64,000 bases of DNA from Albidovulum sp. (GTDB taxonomy: Bacteria; Pseudomonadota; Alphaproteobacteria; Rhodobacterales; Rhodobacteraceae): positions 62,001 to 126,000 of the forward strand of contig JAPPFL010000001.1 in NCBI GenBank assembly GCA_028823855.1, in the 5' to 3' direction. Within the stretch, counting starts at the first letter, position 1. Each line of letters starts with the position of its first letter. Under the pieces are notes generated by a model. The model did not search any database. It was not told where the DNA came from and saw only the letters and a list, made by a program, of their open reading frames with translations. Made by a program: the position numbers and the translations under genes. Positions 53,705 through 63,004 of the stretch are shown piece after piece.

Positions 53705-54782
53705 AGGGTCCTCCTTTGGTTTTGCTATCGCGATTCAAAATGATGCAAGAGTCTTGGAATAAGTGAAAAAGTTGGCATATTCCGCCGATCGCTAAGCCAA
53801 TGCCATGAAGGCCAAATGCGTTCCGCGCCGACGAGGAGAATTCCGCTCGCCCGCCGTCAAATCCGCCGCCCTGATTCACGTTCGGACTTGCAATCAACGG
53901 TATCAAGAAAAAACATGGACCATTTCTCCTTCGAACCGGAATGCGGCTTCATACCAGTTCGCAATTAAGCACAGTCGAACAAGTTATTCCAAAATCGCGT
54001 CTGCGCGATTCGTTTATATTCCTCGGGATGTCAAGTGCGTTGCCGAATTTACGCGCAGAAGTCTTCTCGCGTGAACCGCCCGGACAATTTTCGGGGAGGC
54101 GTCGGATCTTTGCGAAATTGACGTTGAAGTGAAAAAACTTGGGTTTTTCGATCTTGGCCTGAGCGATAATTTTGCCCGTTGGAATTTCGTATCCTTTCAG
54201 CGGCGTGGCGGCGAATGCATGGCATGCAGGACGACCGGCATTGGAATTAGAAATGCAAGTCTATCAACTGCAGGTTCGCAAAACGGCGCATATTGGCTGA
54301 ATTTCGAATATGCGCGTCTCAGTCGCCCCCATCTGCGAATCTTGGCCAATATCGGAAATCTCCGCCTTCGCAGTCGGGCAAGTGGCCCGCCTATCTACTT
54401 GCGGCAATCGGCGTCCTGCCCGCCTTCCGATTTCCGGGGCGGCTGCAACGGACCGAGATTCAATCCCTCGACCGGTTCCGGAGGCGAAAACGGTGCGATG
54501 GAACATAGTCTTGCGCAACCGAGCAAAGAACCCGCCGCTCGAAACTCCAGTATTCGGACCGATAGATGGATACGAGGGAATGCGAGCCCGAGAATCAGAC
54601 GCGCGGCGCCAAATTGGAGCATTTGCGCCTTGCCCAATAGTAAGACTCTCCGGATTGGCCGATTTGCGTCGAAAGAGAGCGGCGAGATGCCGTCTGCTTC
54701 ACGTCAAGCAATATCCAGCTGCACCGTCTTCTCCTATGCGATCCGGTAAACTGCTCGTCCAGGGAGAAAATTGAGCCGAATT
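53705..54782. other. 1.1 kb gap without a convincing gene
   Basis: Plus-strand frames of 154 and 206 codons overlap each other here; neither shows a domain, and both are rich in Arg, Ser and Pro as chance frames are in this genome. The promoter of the carbohydrate operon must lie near 53720-53800. The rest may be decayed sequence; nothing is recognisable. Confidence 0.4.
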
Positions 54783-56912
54783 TCAGCCATCGGCGGCTTC
54801 TTGATCCAATGCGGAATTTCGAATCGCCTCCGCCGTGAGCGGCAGCCGCCGGATACGAAGGCCGGTGGCGTCAAAAACGGCGTTGACAATCGCTGCTATC
54901 GCCGGGCCGCCCGACGCTTCGCCGGCCCCATTTGACGAGCGATCTGGCCGATCAATTGCAATTGTCTCAATTTCGGGTACATTGTCGAAGCGCAGAACCG
55001 GGTAGGAATCCCAGTCGCTCGAAACGATGCCTTCACGATTCCAGACCACCTCCTCGTGCAGCGCCCAGCTCGCACCTTGCAGAAAGCCTCCTTCCATCTG
55101 AGCTTCGAGACCGGGCAAATCCACAATCCGACCGGCGTCGACCACGATGATCGCCCTGTCTAGAGTCACTGCCGCATCGTCGGCAACCGATACGAAGACT
55201 CCGACTGCCACTCTCGCCATTTCGTTTTTGTATTGGGCATAGGCGATGCCGCGCCCGTCGCTGTTTAGTTTACGCGCCGCCTTTTCCATGGCCTCGCCCA
55301 GACGGTCGAGAACCGCAAGCGCGCGAGGATCTTCAAGATAGGAGCGGCGGAAGGAAAGCGGGTCTTTCCCAAGCTTGAATGCTAGCTCGTCCATGAAGCT
55401 TTCAATCGCAAAAATGTTCGCCGCCGCTCCCAAACAGCGCAACGCCGAGGTTCGGTGGGGAAGATCCGGCACCAGATTATTGACCAGGCGTGTTTCAGAT
55501 ATTTCGTAGCACGGATCGAGGTTCCGGTGAATTCCGCCTTGTTTGTTCAAATTAGGAACGGCGGGCGGCGCAGGAATCGGGGAACCGCGAAATCTATTCG
55601 CAAGGAGCCGCGCCGGTCCGGCCCCGCCGGGTCCTGGACTCGGACGCCCCCGATAAGTTCCGCCGATTGCCTCTGCGGACAGACCTTCTATCCGGCCATC
55701 CTCGCCGAGCCGCGCCGCGAGTTCGACGGCTTGGGGAGGCCCGAAAGGTTCCCAGCAATGCTCGTTCTCCCGGGTCCATTTCAGCAATATCGGCTTTCCC
55801 GGAATCGCGTTTGCCACGAGAGTCGCATCGAATGCCGCATCATCCGCGCCATTGTGACCGTAGCATCCGGAGCCCGGCGCAAAAGTAATTTCAACATTTT
55901 CGAGTTCAAGGCCAAGGCATTCTGCTATGCTGGCGCGCAGCGCGTAGATTCCTTGGCTGTGCGAAATAATGGAAATTCGCTTACCGTCGCGAATGGCCAA
56001 CCCTGCGGATGGCCCCAACGACGCATGCATGGTGAACGGACGTAAATAGCGCGCCGCGCAGTCCGCCCTCGGTTGCATAGGAGCTATCGGAGCGTCGGGA
56101 ATAGGCCTTCCGTCAAGCACCGGCATTCTTTCTGCTTTGCTTTGCGCAAGCAATTCGTCGACATCGATTTCCGGCAGACCCTTTTCGAGATCCCAGGTGC
56201 AGGAGGTTAAGACACGACGCGCGGCCTTGACGACAGGCCATTCCCTTGGACCGGCCACGGCAATGAAGCTTCCATCTCTTACCGTAATGATGCCGCCATC
56301 GGCTAGTTCGTCGATGACCGCTTGACGAATATCTAGAAGCCTAGCGCGAGCATGCGGCGGTCGCACGGCGCGCGCATGAAGCATGCCGGGAAGTTCAAAA
56401 TCCTGCAAAAATCGATAGCTGCCCGCCGCCATGCTTTCGATACCAAGCATCGGCGGCGATGCCGGCCTCGCCCTGGCCGGCGGCGGCGGAATATCCTGGT
56501 CCAGGGGAATCCGAAGATCCATGTCCTCGGCAAACTCAAGAAAATCGACCGGTCGGTTGCGCCCCGGCCCGTGCAAGATGCCTCCGGTTAGCGTCCAGTC
56601 ATTCGGCCGGCTGCCGGTCTGCTCTGCCGCGAGTCCGATAGCATGCCGGCGCAAAGTGGCCGCAGCGCGCCGAATCGCCAGGCCGCCCTGCTCCAAGGAA
56701 TTGCTTCCCGAAGTAGTTCCTTCATCCGGGCTGCTGCCCGTCTTGACCTTTGCCACTCTGATGCGGTCGCGCAAGACCGTCAGCTCCTCTCGGGCGATCT
56801 CGGCCAGCGCCGTGGATATACGCTGGCCTATGTCAACCTTTCCAGGCCGGACAACGAGCATGCCGTTCTCAATTCCCATCCATTCGGATACATGCCGCCG
56901 CCCCATACTCAT
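54783..56912 (-). CDS. Molybdenum hydroxylase large subunit (isoquinoline/nicotinate-type, CoxL superfamily)
   Basis: A 709-residue molybdopterin-binding subunit. Segments seen in order include VDIGQRISTALAEIAREELT (here near the N-terminus), SYRFLQDFELPGMLHARAVR (hammerhead domain), GCYGHNGADDAAFDATLVAN, IPGKPILLKWTRENEHCWEP, and the C-terminal NGAGEASGGPAIAAIVNAVF with the catalytic Glu. It hydroxylates a heterocycle, aldehyde or similar centre using water. ATG 56912 overlaps the small-subunit stop (ATGA). No FAD subunit and no cytochrome subunit lie beside it, so the electron acceptor is unclear. Its close packing with OsmC-fold and LVIVD genes is unusual. Confidence 0.88.
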   Translation of the reverse strand: MSMGRRHVSEWMGIENGMLVVRPGKVDIGQRISTALAEIAREELTVLRDRIRVAKVKTGSSPDEGTTSGSNSLEQGGLAIRRAAATLRRHAIGLAAEQTGSRPNDWTLTGGILHGPGRNRPVDFLEFAEDMDLRIPLDQDIPPPPARARPASPPMLGIESMAAGSYRFLQDFELPGMLHARAVRPPHARARLLDIRQAVIDELADGGIITVRDGSFIAVAGPREWPVVKAARRVLTSCTWDLEKGLPEIDVDELLAQSKAERMPVLDGRPIPDAPIAPMQPRADCAARYLRPFTMHASLGPSAGLAIRDGKRISIISHSQGIYALRASIAECLGLELENVEITFAPGSGCYGHNGADDAAFDATLVANAIPGKPILLKWTRENEHCWEPFGPPQAVELAARLGEDGRIEGLSAEAIGGTYRGRPSPGPGGAGPARLLANRFRGSPIPAPPAVPNLNKQGGIHRNLDPCYEISETRLVNNLVPDLPHRTSALRCLGAAANIFAIESFMDELAFKLGKDPLSFRRSYLEDPRALAVLDRLGEAMEKAARKLNSDGRGIAYAQYKNEMARVAVGVFVSVADDAAVTLDRAIIVVDAGRIVDLPGLEAQMEGGFLQGASWALHEEVVWNREGIVSSDWDSYPVLRFDNVPEIETIAIDRPDRSSNGAGEASGGPAIAAIVNAVFDATGLRIRRLPLTAEAIRNSALDQEAADG

Positions 56913-57373
56913 TTTCGATTTCGGCTCGCCGCCAGTTCGACGGCGCGAAGCACTCTGGGATGAGAGCCGCAACGGCAAAGATGCATTTGCATTTCCGCTT
57001 TCGCCTCTTCGCGACTAGGCGACGGGTTTCGCATCAAAAGGGCCGTCGCGGCAATTGCGAGCCCGGGCGTGCAATAGCCGCATTGCGCAGCCGACGCTTC
57101 CGCGAACGCCGCTTGTACGCGAGCTCCGCATTCGGTTTCCGCAAGCCCTTCGGGCGTCACGATTTCGCTCCCGGCAAAGGCGGCGGCTGGAGAGACGCAG
57201 GTAAATGTCGCCTCCCCGTCCGCTAGGACCGCGCAGGCGCCGCATTGCTCAAGCCCGCAGCCGAACTTGGCGCCCTTAAGCTTCAACTCGTCGCGCAGAA
57301 CGTAGAGAAGCGGAGTGTCTTCCTCGGAGCGCACGCTCCTATCCCGCCCGTTGATTCTGAGCGTTAGCTCCAT
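56909..57373 (-). CDS. Molybdenum hydroxylase [2Fe-2S] subunit (CoxS/IorA type)
   Basis: A 154-residue iron-sulfur subunit. The plant-type cluster is GAKFGCGLEQCGACAVLADG and TFTCVSP near residues 37-65, and the second cluster lies in QCGYCTPGLAIAATALLMRN and LCRCGSHPRVLRAVELAA near 97-145. Both clusters are complete, so the subunit looks functional. ATG 57373 gives the canonical start MELTLRINGRDRSV; GTG 57391 is possible. It overlaps the OsmC-fold gene by 10 bases and the large subunit by 4. Confidence 0.92.
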   Translation of the reverse strand: MELTLRINGRDRSVRSEEDTPLLYVLRDELKLKGAKFGCGLEQCGACAVLADGEATFTCVSPAAAFAGSEIVTPEGLAETECGARVQAAFAEASAAQCGYCTPGLAIAATALLMRNPSPSREEAKAEMQMHLCRCGSHPRVLRAVELAASRNRK

Positions 57374-57849
57374 GGCTTCGCGCGCTCCCACGATACGTCG
57401 AGAGCCACATCCGCCGCACGAAAGAGACTCACTACCGGACGGCGGTACTCCACGTTTCGCCGCAGCTTTTCAAGCCGCTCAGGCGGCTCGTCGGTTTGCA
57501 CCTTTATCCGAATCCTGACCCCGTTGAAATACGGCCGCACCCCGGGCACGCCGCGCGAGCCTCGCTGATTCACTTCTCCGCCCGCATCCATTTCAACGGC
57601 GGAATAGCTAAACTTCATCGCTTCAGCGCATCGATTGATGATTACGCCTTCGCCGCCGAGTAGCGATGACGGACACATCTCAAGCGGCGTCGGTCCGGTG
57701 TTCGATTCCTTCTCGTCTGAAATCAGAACATGGTCGCGCGCCATCATAACCGTGCGAGTAGCAGCTTCGTTGCGAGCGCCCACTCTGCGAACGCCGATTG
57801 CGCGCCTCTTAGGATACACGCTGGGCGGAAGAAGGTCTACATCGCTCAC
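57364..57849 (-). CDS. OsmC-fold protein lacking both redox cysteines
   Basis: A 161-residue protein of the OsmC/Ohr superfamily: TGPTPLEMCPSSLLGGEGVI near residues 50-70, INRCAEAMKFSYSAVEMDAG, GVPGVRPYFNGVRIRIKVQT and ERLEKLRRNVEYRRPVVSLF. Where OsmC and Ohr have the two peroxidatic/resolving cysteines (the ..GC.. after SSL, and CPV), this protein has Gly-Gly and Arg-Arg. So hydroperoxide reduction by the known mechanism should not work. It is coupled to the molybdenum hydroxylase (10-base overlap) and to the LVIVD protein, which suggests a binding or accessory role in that pathway. Confidence 0.85.
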   Translation of the reverse strand: MSDVDLLPPSVYPKRRAIGVRRVGARNEAATRTVMMARDHVLISDEKESNTGPTPLEMCPSSLLGGEGVIINRCAEAMKFSYSAVEMDAGGEVNQRGSRGVPGVRPYFNGVRIRIKVQTDEPPERLEKLRRNVEYRRPVVSLFRAADVALDVSWERAKPWS

Positions 57850-59078
57850 AGATTCGCCTCCAGAATGTCAAACCCGCTGCCTCGATCAATCAAATGAATC
57901 GTCCCGTCCTCGTCCACGTCGACATCATTGGATTGCGGAGGGGTGCCGTCAGGACCGGGTTGAGGAATATAATGGGCGGCTTCGACCGGCATACGCGGAT
58001 CGGCCAAGTCGAGCACTCCGAGGCCGCTGGCGAACCAAGTCGCATAGACTAGAGCGGAATCAAAACGTTCGCGATACTGGTGCGAACCGAATCGCGTGCC
58101 CGGATTTCCGGACCAGGGACTCGCCCTTTCCGAAAGATCCCACGCCGCGACGGGTTCGATCCGGCTTAGATCGGTTACATCCAAAACCCACAGGAACCCG
58201 CGTAGTCTTCCCGGCTTGTGATCATGCTCCTCGTCAACCGCCACCGCGTAGCGCCGGCCGCCAATGCGTTGCTCGAGCGGCATCACCGTATGCGTGGGTT
58301 CAGGTATCGCTTCAGGGAATCGATAGCTGCCAATGACGCGCGGACGGAGCAAGTCGGAAGCGTCCAGCACCCGGACAACGGCGTGCCAGACCGCAGCCCT
58401 TAACTCGTCGCCGCATCGCATCGCGTGGTGAAGCCGGTGCCCGTATCCGCACCAGCTGGGAGTTTCGCCGGCGGTTATGTGCTGGCCCTGCATATGCCAC
58501 CGCGAAATTTCGATCGGTTTAGAAGGATCTCGGATGTCGTAATTGAATAAAATGTTGCCAACGTATCCCTCCATTTCCGTGGAGATGTACGCGTATTCGG
58601 AATCCATGTCGAATCTGTGAACTCCGAAGCCGTGAGTGCGAACGTAGGAAGGAAGCTTCGGCGAACGCTTGTCAGAGACATCCCAGACTCGAATTCCGCC
58701 CGAACCGAATCCTCGAGCGTTAGCCGCCTCGATAATCGCCACGTCGGAAGGTTCGACCTCAAGCCGCCTAGAGATTTCGGCGATTTTCGCACTCTTTCGT
58801 AGAGAGTGACGTTGGTCCTGCTCGACATTGGCAATCATCACGTTTCCCGCAACCCTCACCTTGTGCGTATGCGACCGGGAATCCGGCGGTTCAAGATGGG
58901 CGACGACCTCGGGCTTCTCGGGATTTCGGACATCGATGATCGACGTGCCGTTGGGCGGCTTCATGTGGCCTACATAAGCGTAGCCATCCTGGACGACCAC
59001 CGGCCCGCCGCCGGGTATGTCGAGATGGCCTGTTCGGCGAATATTGTGCGCTAGTTGCCAGCTGGTTTCGTGCGTCAT
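57846..59078 (-). CDS. LVIVD-repeat beta-propeller protein
   Basis: A 410-residue protein built of repeats of the LVIVD type: DGYAYVGHMKPPNGTSIIDV, RNPEKPEVVAHLEPPDSRSH, GNVMIANVEQDQRH, IRVWDVSDKRSPKLPSYVRT and VYATWFASGLGVLDLADPRM. These units resemble propeller blades and His/Asp-rich loops (THTVMPLEQ, DEEHDH) may bind metal. Such proteins are usually secreted or surface, but no signal peptide is seen here, which suggests a cytoplasmic product. ATG 59078, with GGGAGCAGG upstream, overlaps the TctA-fragment stop (ATGA). Function unknown. Confidence 0.8.
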   Translation of the reverse strand: MTHETSWQLAHNIRRTGHLDIPGGGPVVVQDGYAYVGHMKPPNGTSIIDVRNPEKPEVVAHLEPPDSRSHTHKVRVAGNVMIANVEQDQRHSLRKSAKIAEISRRLEVEPSDVAIIEAANARGFGSGGIRVWDVSDKRSPKLPSYVRTHGFGVHRFDMDSEYAYISTEMEGYVGNILFNYDIRDPSKPIEISRWHMQGQHITAGETPSWCGYGHRLHHAMRCGDELRAAVWHAVVRVLDASDLLRPRVIGSYRFPEAIPEPTHTVMPLEQRIGGRRYAVAVDEEHDHKPGRLRGFLWVLDVTDLSRIEPVAAWDLSERASPWSGNPGTRFGSHQYRERFDSALVYATWFASGLGVLDLADPRMPVEAAHYIPQPGPDGTPPQSNDVDVDEDGTIHLIDRGSGFDILEANL

Positions 59079-59344
59079 GCCTGCTCCCTTCTCATTCGCG
59101 ACCTGCGCCCTCCCAAAGCGACCGGCACGATTATTGATGCGGCAAACGCTGGCCAAAGTATGCTTCCGAGGGTCGACGAGAAAAGCACGAGAATATCGCC
59201 GTTCGACATCTTTAGCGCCCTAAGGAAGTAGGTTTCTAGCAGCGGGCCGAGGATGACTCCGATCAGAATTGCAGCGACATGACCGCCCGGAACCAGGTTC
59301 AGAAGGCGCTTTTTCTCAATCGAGTTTGCCGGAAATCCGGCCAT
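59075..59344 (-). pseudogene. C-terminal fragment of a TctA-type tricarboxylate permease
   Basis: Only 89 codons remain. GGHVAAILIGVILGPLLETY and FLRALKMSNGDILVLFSSTL match the end of TctA, the large subunit of tripartite tricarboxylate transporters, normally about 500 residues. The N-terminal ten helices and the tctB/tctC partners are missing. ATG 59344 has no good ribosome-binding site. The stop overlaps the next start (ATGA), a trace of an earlier intact operon. Confidence 0.8.
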
Positions 59345-59399
59345 GGAGAGGAGCTAAAATTTGAACGGTCGAGATTTGGGACCTAAAGAAATCGACTTG

Positions 59400-60275
59400 C
59401 TAACCTCGGAAGCGCTTTTCAGGTATCCCTCTTGCCCCATGCCCGCTTATTGCGAAAAGGCTTCCCGCCTGGGGCTGAATCGATCCAGGCTTGAGGCCGA
59501 GGCTCAGCGACGTAACGTACATGGTATCGAGGCGCGTTCCTCCGAACATCGGCTTTGTAGGACGCTCCACCGGAAGATCAATGGTCCGGTCAACTACGCC
59601 GCGCGGCGTAACGCGCACAACTTGCCACCCGTCGATCCCGGCGAACCAGTAGCAGCCATCTTCGTCAATGGTCGCGCCGTCGGGTCGCCAGGGGCTCGAC
59701 GAAGTATCAAAGAACAAACGCCGTTCGCTGGGTACCCCGTCGTCCGTATCGTAGCGGAACTGCCAAATCGACCGAACTCCCTTGTTTGAATCGGCGGCAT
59801 ACATCGTCTTGCCGTCCGGCGAAAACGCAAGTCCATTCGTCGTGAAAAATCCGCCAATTCCCTTCCAGATACTGCCGTCACTGTCTAGGCGGTAGAAAGC
59901 TCCGTCGGGCGAAGGCGGCGCAACTTCCCGCATCGTACCTGCCCAAAATCTTCCCTGTCGATCCGTACCGCCATCATTGAAGCGATTCCCTGGCTTGTCG
60001 GCTTCGGGGTCGCCAATCTCTATCCTTCGATTCGAATTCGGATCGAAATGGTACAAGCCGGATTTTGCCGCCACAACCAATCCGCCGGATTCTCGAGGAA
60101 CGACGCAGCCGACCGGCTCGCCAAATTGGAAAATTTCGTTGGAATGAGTCGAAGGATCAAACCTGTTGACTATGCCGGACGGAATGTCGACCCACCAAAG
60201 GCACCCTTCTTTCTCGTCCCAAAACGCCCCTTCTCCTACTGTCGATCGGCTGTCTACGACGCATTCGATGTCCAC
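59400..60275 (-). CDS. SMP-30/gluconolactonase family protein
   Basis: A 291-residue six-bladed propeller hydrolase of sugar lactones or related esters. The metal ligands are recognisable: Glu in STVGEGAFWDEKEGCLWWVD near residue 11-30, Asn in NRFNDGGTDRQGRFWAGTM near 100 and Asp in TMYAADSNKGVRSIWQ near 150-200, plus Asn in FFTTNGLAFSPDGKTMYAAD. GTG 60275 is chosen because GGAGG stands 10 bases before it and this gives the normal length. Leads the short minus-strand series SMP-30, TctA fragment, LVIVD, OsmC, molybdenum hydroxylase. The lactone substrate is unknown. Confidence 0.9.
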   Translation of the reverse strand: MDIECVVDSRSTVGEGAFWDEKEGCLWWVDIPSGIVNRFDPSTHSNEIFQFGEPVGCVVPRESGGLVVAAKSGLYHFDPNSNRRIEIGDPEADKPGNRFNDGGTDRQGRFWAGTMREVAPPSPDGAFYRLDSDGSIWKGIGGFFTTNGLAFSPDGKTMYAADSNKGVRSIWQFRYDTDDGVPSERRLFFDTSSSPWRPDGATIDEDGCYWFAGIDGWQVVRVTPRGVVDRTIDLPVERPTKPMFGGTRLDTMYVTSLSLGLKPGSIQPQAGSLFAISGHGARGIPEKRFRG

Positions 60276-60783
60276 GATTCGTTTCCCCTCCAGGTAAAGG
60301 CAAGTCTCGCTCTTCGAGATTCTCGGCAACCGATAGCGCAAGCAAGGGGACTTGCAAAGTTCAGATTGTGAACTGGATCGATATATGCTGACTCAGCCCT
60401 TCCCTTTTGGCCTAAAATTCCGCCCGGCAAAAAAAGCTGATCAAGGCGCAATTCAGAACTTTAAATTCAACAAGCCACACCTCTAAAAGTTGGGAAAAGC
60501 CAACCTGAACACCAACAATGCAATTTAGTTTTCAACCGCTCAATAATTCTCGGTACTGCGCTGCGGAATATCTTCCCGGGATTGAATATTCGCAATTGAA
60601 GGCCGCGAAGCCGCGAGTTTCGGCTATGGTCAACTTAAGCAAGAGAACAATTAAAAGTTAATTGCATTTTCGCTCGCACAGTGGATACGATCAAGGGTAC
60701 AATCTTCGACTACTGCTGTCGGAACGGCTGGTCCCGATTGCCTGACCGCACTTCGACGCAAACGAATTTTCCGAGGTAATGAC
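60276..60783. other. Divergent intergenic region, about 500 bases, no gene seen
   Basis: Lies between the SMP-30 gene and the YejA-like gene. It is A/T-richer than the flanks, especially at 60440-60550 and 60640-60670, so promoters for both operons are expected here. No domain-bearing frame and no terminator hairpin were seen. Confidence 0.5.
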
Positions 60784-62730
60784 ATGGCATCCGGCAAACT
60801 TGAAAATATCCGCGCGAGCATTGGAAAGAGAATTGCGGCGACGTGTTCCGCGCTTGCAACAATTTTCCTTGCAGTTCCCGCGTTATCGACGACGACGGGA
60901 TCCTCTAGCCCCCTTGACGAAATCGGGGTGCCTGTTACGTCGCTTCCATTCTCGCTGGAAGCCGAATCCACTGCCGACATAATTAGATCGCACGGCATAT
61001 CGACTTTTGGCGAGCTAAAATATCCCGTCGACTTCAAATTTTTCGACTACGTCAACCCGGATGCGCCAAAAGGCGGATCAATTTCGACTTGGGGTTTCGG
61101 AACGTTCGACAGCTTCAACCCCTACATTGTGACCGGAAACGCTGAGCGATTTGCGTCGCTTATGTTCGAATCTCTCATGGAAGAAACGGCGGACGAGCCG
61201 GATTCGATGTACGGGCTCTTGGCCGAATCCATCGTATACCCGAGAGATCGGAGGTGGGCGATGTTTATCTTGCGCCCCGATGCCAGGTTTTCGAATGGAG
61301 ACCCGGTAGAGGCGGATGACGTTGTTTTTTCATTCGAAACGCTCGTTAATGACGGGGCGCCGTGGGTCAGCCTAAACTACCAGAACATCGAGAAAGCGGA
61401 AGCTCTCGATAAGAATCTCGTCTTGTTCACATTCAAAGAAGGCGTTCCCACGAAAGGGCTTCCATTGATTGCCGCCGGCATTCCAATTTTCTCAAAAGAA
61501 TATTTCGAAGGCCGCGACTTTGCCAAGAGTTCCCTTGAGCCGCCGATCGGTACCGGCCCTTACGTACTGGATTCCAGCGATCCGGGACGCCAAGCAGTGT
61601 ACCGGCGAAACGATGGCTATTGGGGCAGCTCTCTCCCGATAAACGCCGGCAGAGATAATTATGACGAAATTGCCATCGAATACTTTGCCGATTACACAGC
61701 TGCATTTGAAGGTTTCAAGGCCGGCGAGTACAACTATCGCGTCGAATATTTTTCGAAGCTGTGGGCGACCGCGTATGACTTTCCCGCAGTTCTAGATGGA
61801 TCGATCGTCGTCGAAGAGATCCCAGATGGCGAGCCAGCGGGAACGCAAGGCTATTTTTTCAATCTGCGCCGGGACAAATTCCAGGATCCCAGAGTGCGGG
61901 AAGCGATCGCCCTCGCGTTTAATTTCGAATGGTCAAATGAAACGCTCTTCTACGGCGCATATACGCGTACCGACAGTTTTTGGGAAAATTCGGAGCTACA
62001 GGCGAGCGGAATGCCTAGCTCCGAAGAACTGGAGCTGCTCGAGCCGCTACGAAGGCACTTGCCTGAATCTGTCTTTTCCGATCCCGCCTACGTACCGCCT
62101 GTAGCCAGTACCGAACGCGTAGACCGAAAATTGATTCGCAAGGCCAATGCGCTGCTGGATGACGCGGGCTGGCCGATTGAGGGTGGAATCAGAACAAATG
62201 AAAACGGCGAGACTCTAGAGGTTAGGATTTTGATCGATAGTCCATCTTCCGAACGCATCGCGCTACCATTTGTGGAGACTCTAAAGCTTATTGGCATTGA
62301 CGCCTCTATCGACAACGTCGATTACGCCCAGGGCCAGGAAAGAGAAAAGACGTTCGATTTCGACATCACGACGAGACGTTACAGAATGACGCTGTCGCCC
62401 GGAGCCGAACTTGTGTCCATGTTCGGGAGCGATTCCGCAAATGCGCAGGGCACGTACAATATCGCGGGAGTCGAAAATGCCGGGATTGATGCGCTTATTG
62501 AACGCGCCGCCGAGGCAACGACGCGCGCGGAAATGACTGTAGCCGTAAAAGCTCTCGACCGAGCGCTGAGAGCCATGCACATTTGGATTCCGCAATTTTT
62601 CGGAAGCGTTCACAGAGTCGCGTACCGGAACTACCACAAGCGTCCCGACACGATTCCGCCTTTCGATTTGGGATTTCAGAATTTTTGGTGGTTCGATGAC
62701 GGTATTGAGTCCGACGATAACGCCGACTGA
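60784..62730 (+). CDS. yejA: YejA-type ABC oligopeptide-binding protein, orphan
   Basis: A 648-residue periplasmic receptor of family 5, YejA branch. ISTFGELKYPVDFKFFDYVN and PKGGSISTWGFGTFDSFNPY are the YejA hallmark, with EPDSMYGLLAESIVYPRDRR, DYTAAFEGFKAGEYNYRVEY and AIALAFNFEWSNETLFYGAY. The leader is long and starts with a basic segment (KLENIRASIGKR) before ATCSALATIFLAVPALS. No yejBEF genes follow within the window; the next gene is convergent. So it either uses permeases elsewhere or is a remnant of a lost operon. ATG 60784. Confidence 0.9.
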   Translation: MASGKLENIRASIGKRIAATCSALATIFLAVPALSTTTGSSSPLDEIGVPVTSLPFSLEAESTADIIRSHGISTFGELKYPVDFKFFDYVNPDAPKGGSISTWGFGTFDSFNPYIVTGNAERFASLMFESLMEETADEPDSMYGLLAESIVYPRDRRWAMFILRPDARFSNGDPVEADDVVFSFETLVNDGAPWVSLNYQNIEKAEALDKNLVLFTFKEGVPTKGLPLIAAGIPIFSKEYFEGRDFAKSSLEPPIGTGPYVLDSSDPGRQAVYRRNDGYWGSSLPINAGRDNYDEIAIEYFADYTAAFEGFKAGEYNYRVEYFSKLWATAYDFPAVLDGSIVVEEIPDGEPAGTQGYFFNLRRDKFQDPRVREAIALAFNFEWSNETLFYGAYTRTDSFWENSELQASGMPSSEELELLEPLRRHLPESVFSDPAYVPPVASTERVDRKLIRKANALLDDAGWPIEGGIRTNENGETLEVRILIDSPSSERIALPFVETLKLIGIDASIDNVDYAQGQEREKTFDFDITTRRYRMTLSPGAELVSMFGSDSANAQGTYNIAGVENAGIDALIERAAEATTRAEMTVAVKALDRALRAMHIWIPQFFGSVHRVAYRNYHKRPDTIPPFDLGFQNFWWFDDGIESDDNAD

Positions 62731-63004
62731 AAACAGGCGGCAATTCGATATCCGGCCAAAAGATTTCAATTGAATTGGCGGCAGCCCGGTCACATCGCTT
62801 AGCGCGCTATCGCTTGGCTCGATAGGTTTTCTCGCACGCCGATCCTCGTCAAGAATCGGTTCGGATTAAAAAATTTTCGGCATGCTTTTCGACGGAAATG
62901 CCGAGTTCGGCGCGTTCGCCCTTTCGTCCAGCTAACCACGTGCCCGAATCGTGCACATGCGGGCACACTCGCTGCCGTCGCGGGTCGAAAACGATATTCT
63001 GCAT

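Noticed and set aside
54129-54774. Two overlapping plus-strand frames of 206 and 154 codons in the 53.7-54.8 kb gap
   Set aside because: No domain, biased Arg/Ser/Pro content as in chance frames, and no ribosome-binding site.
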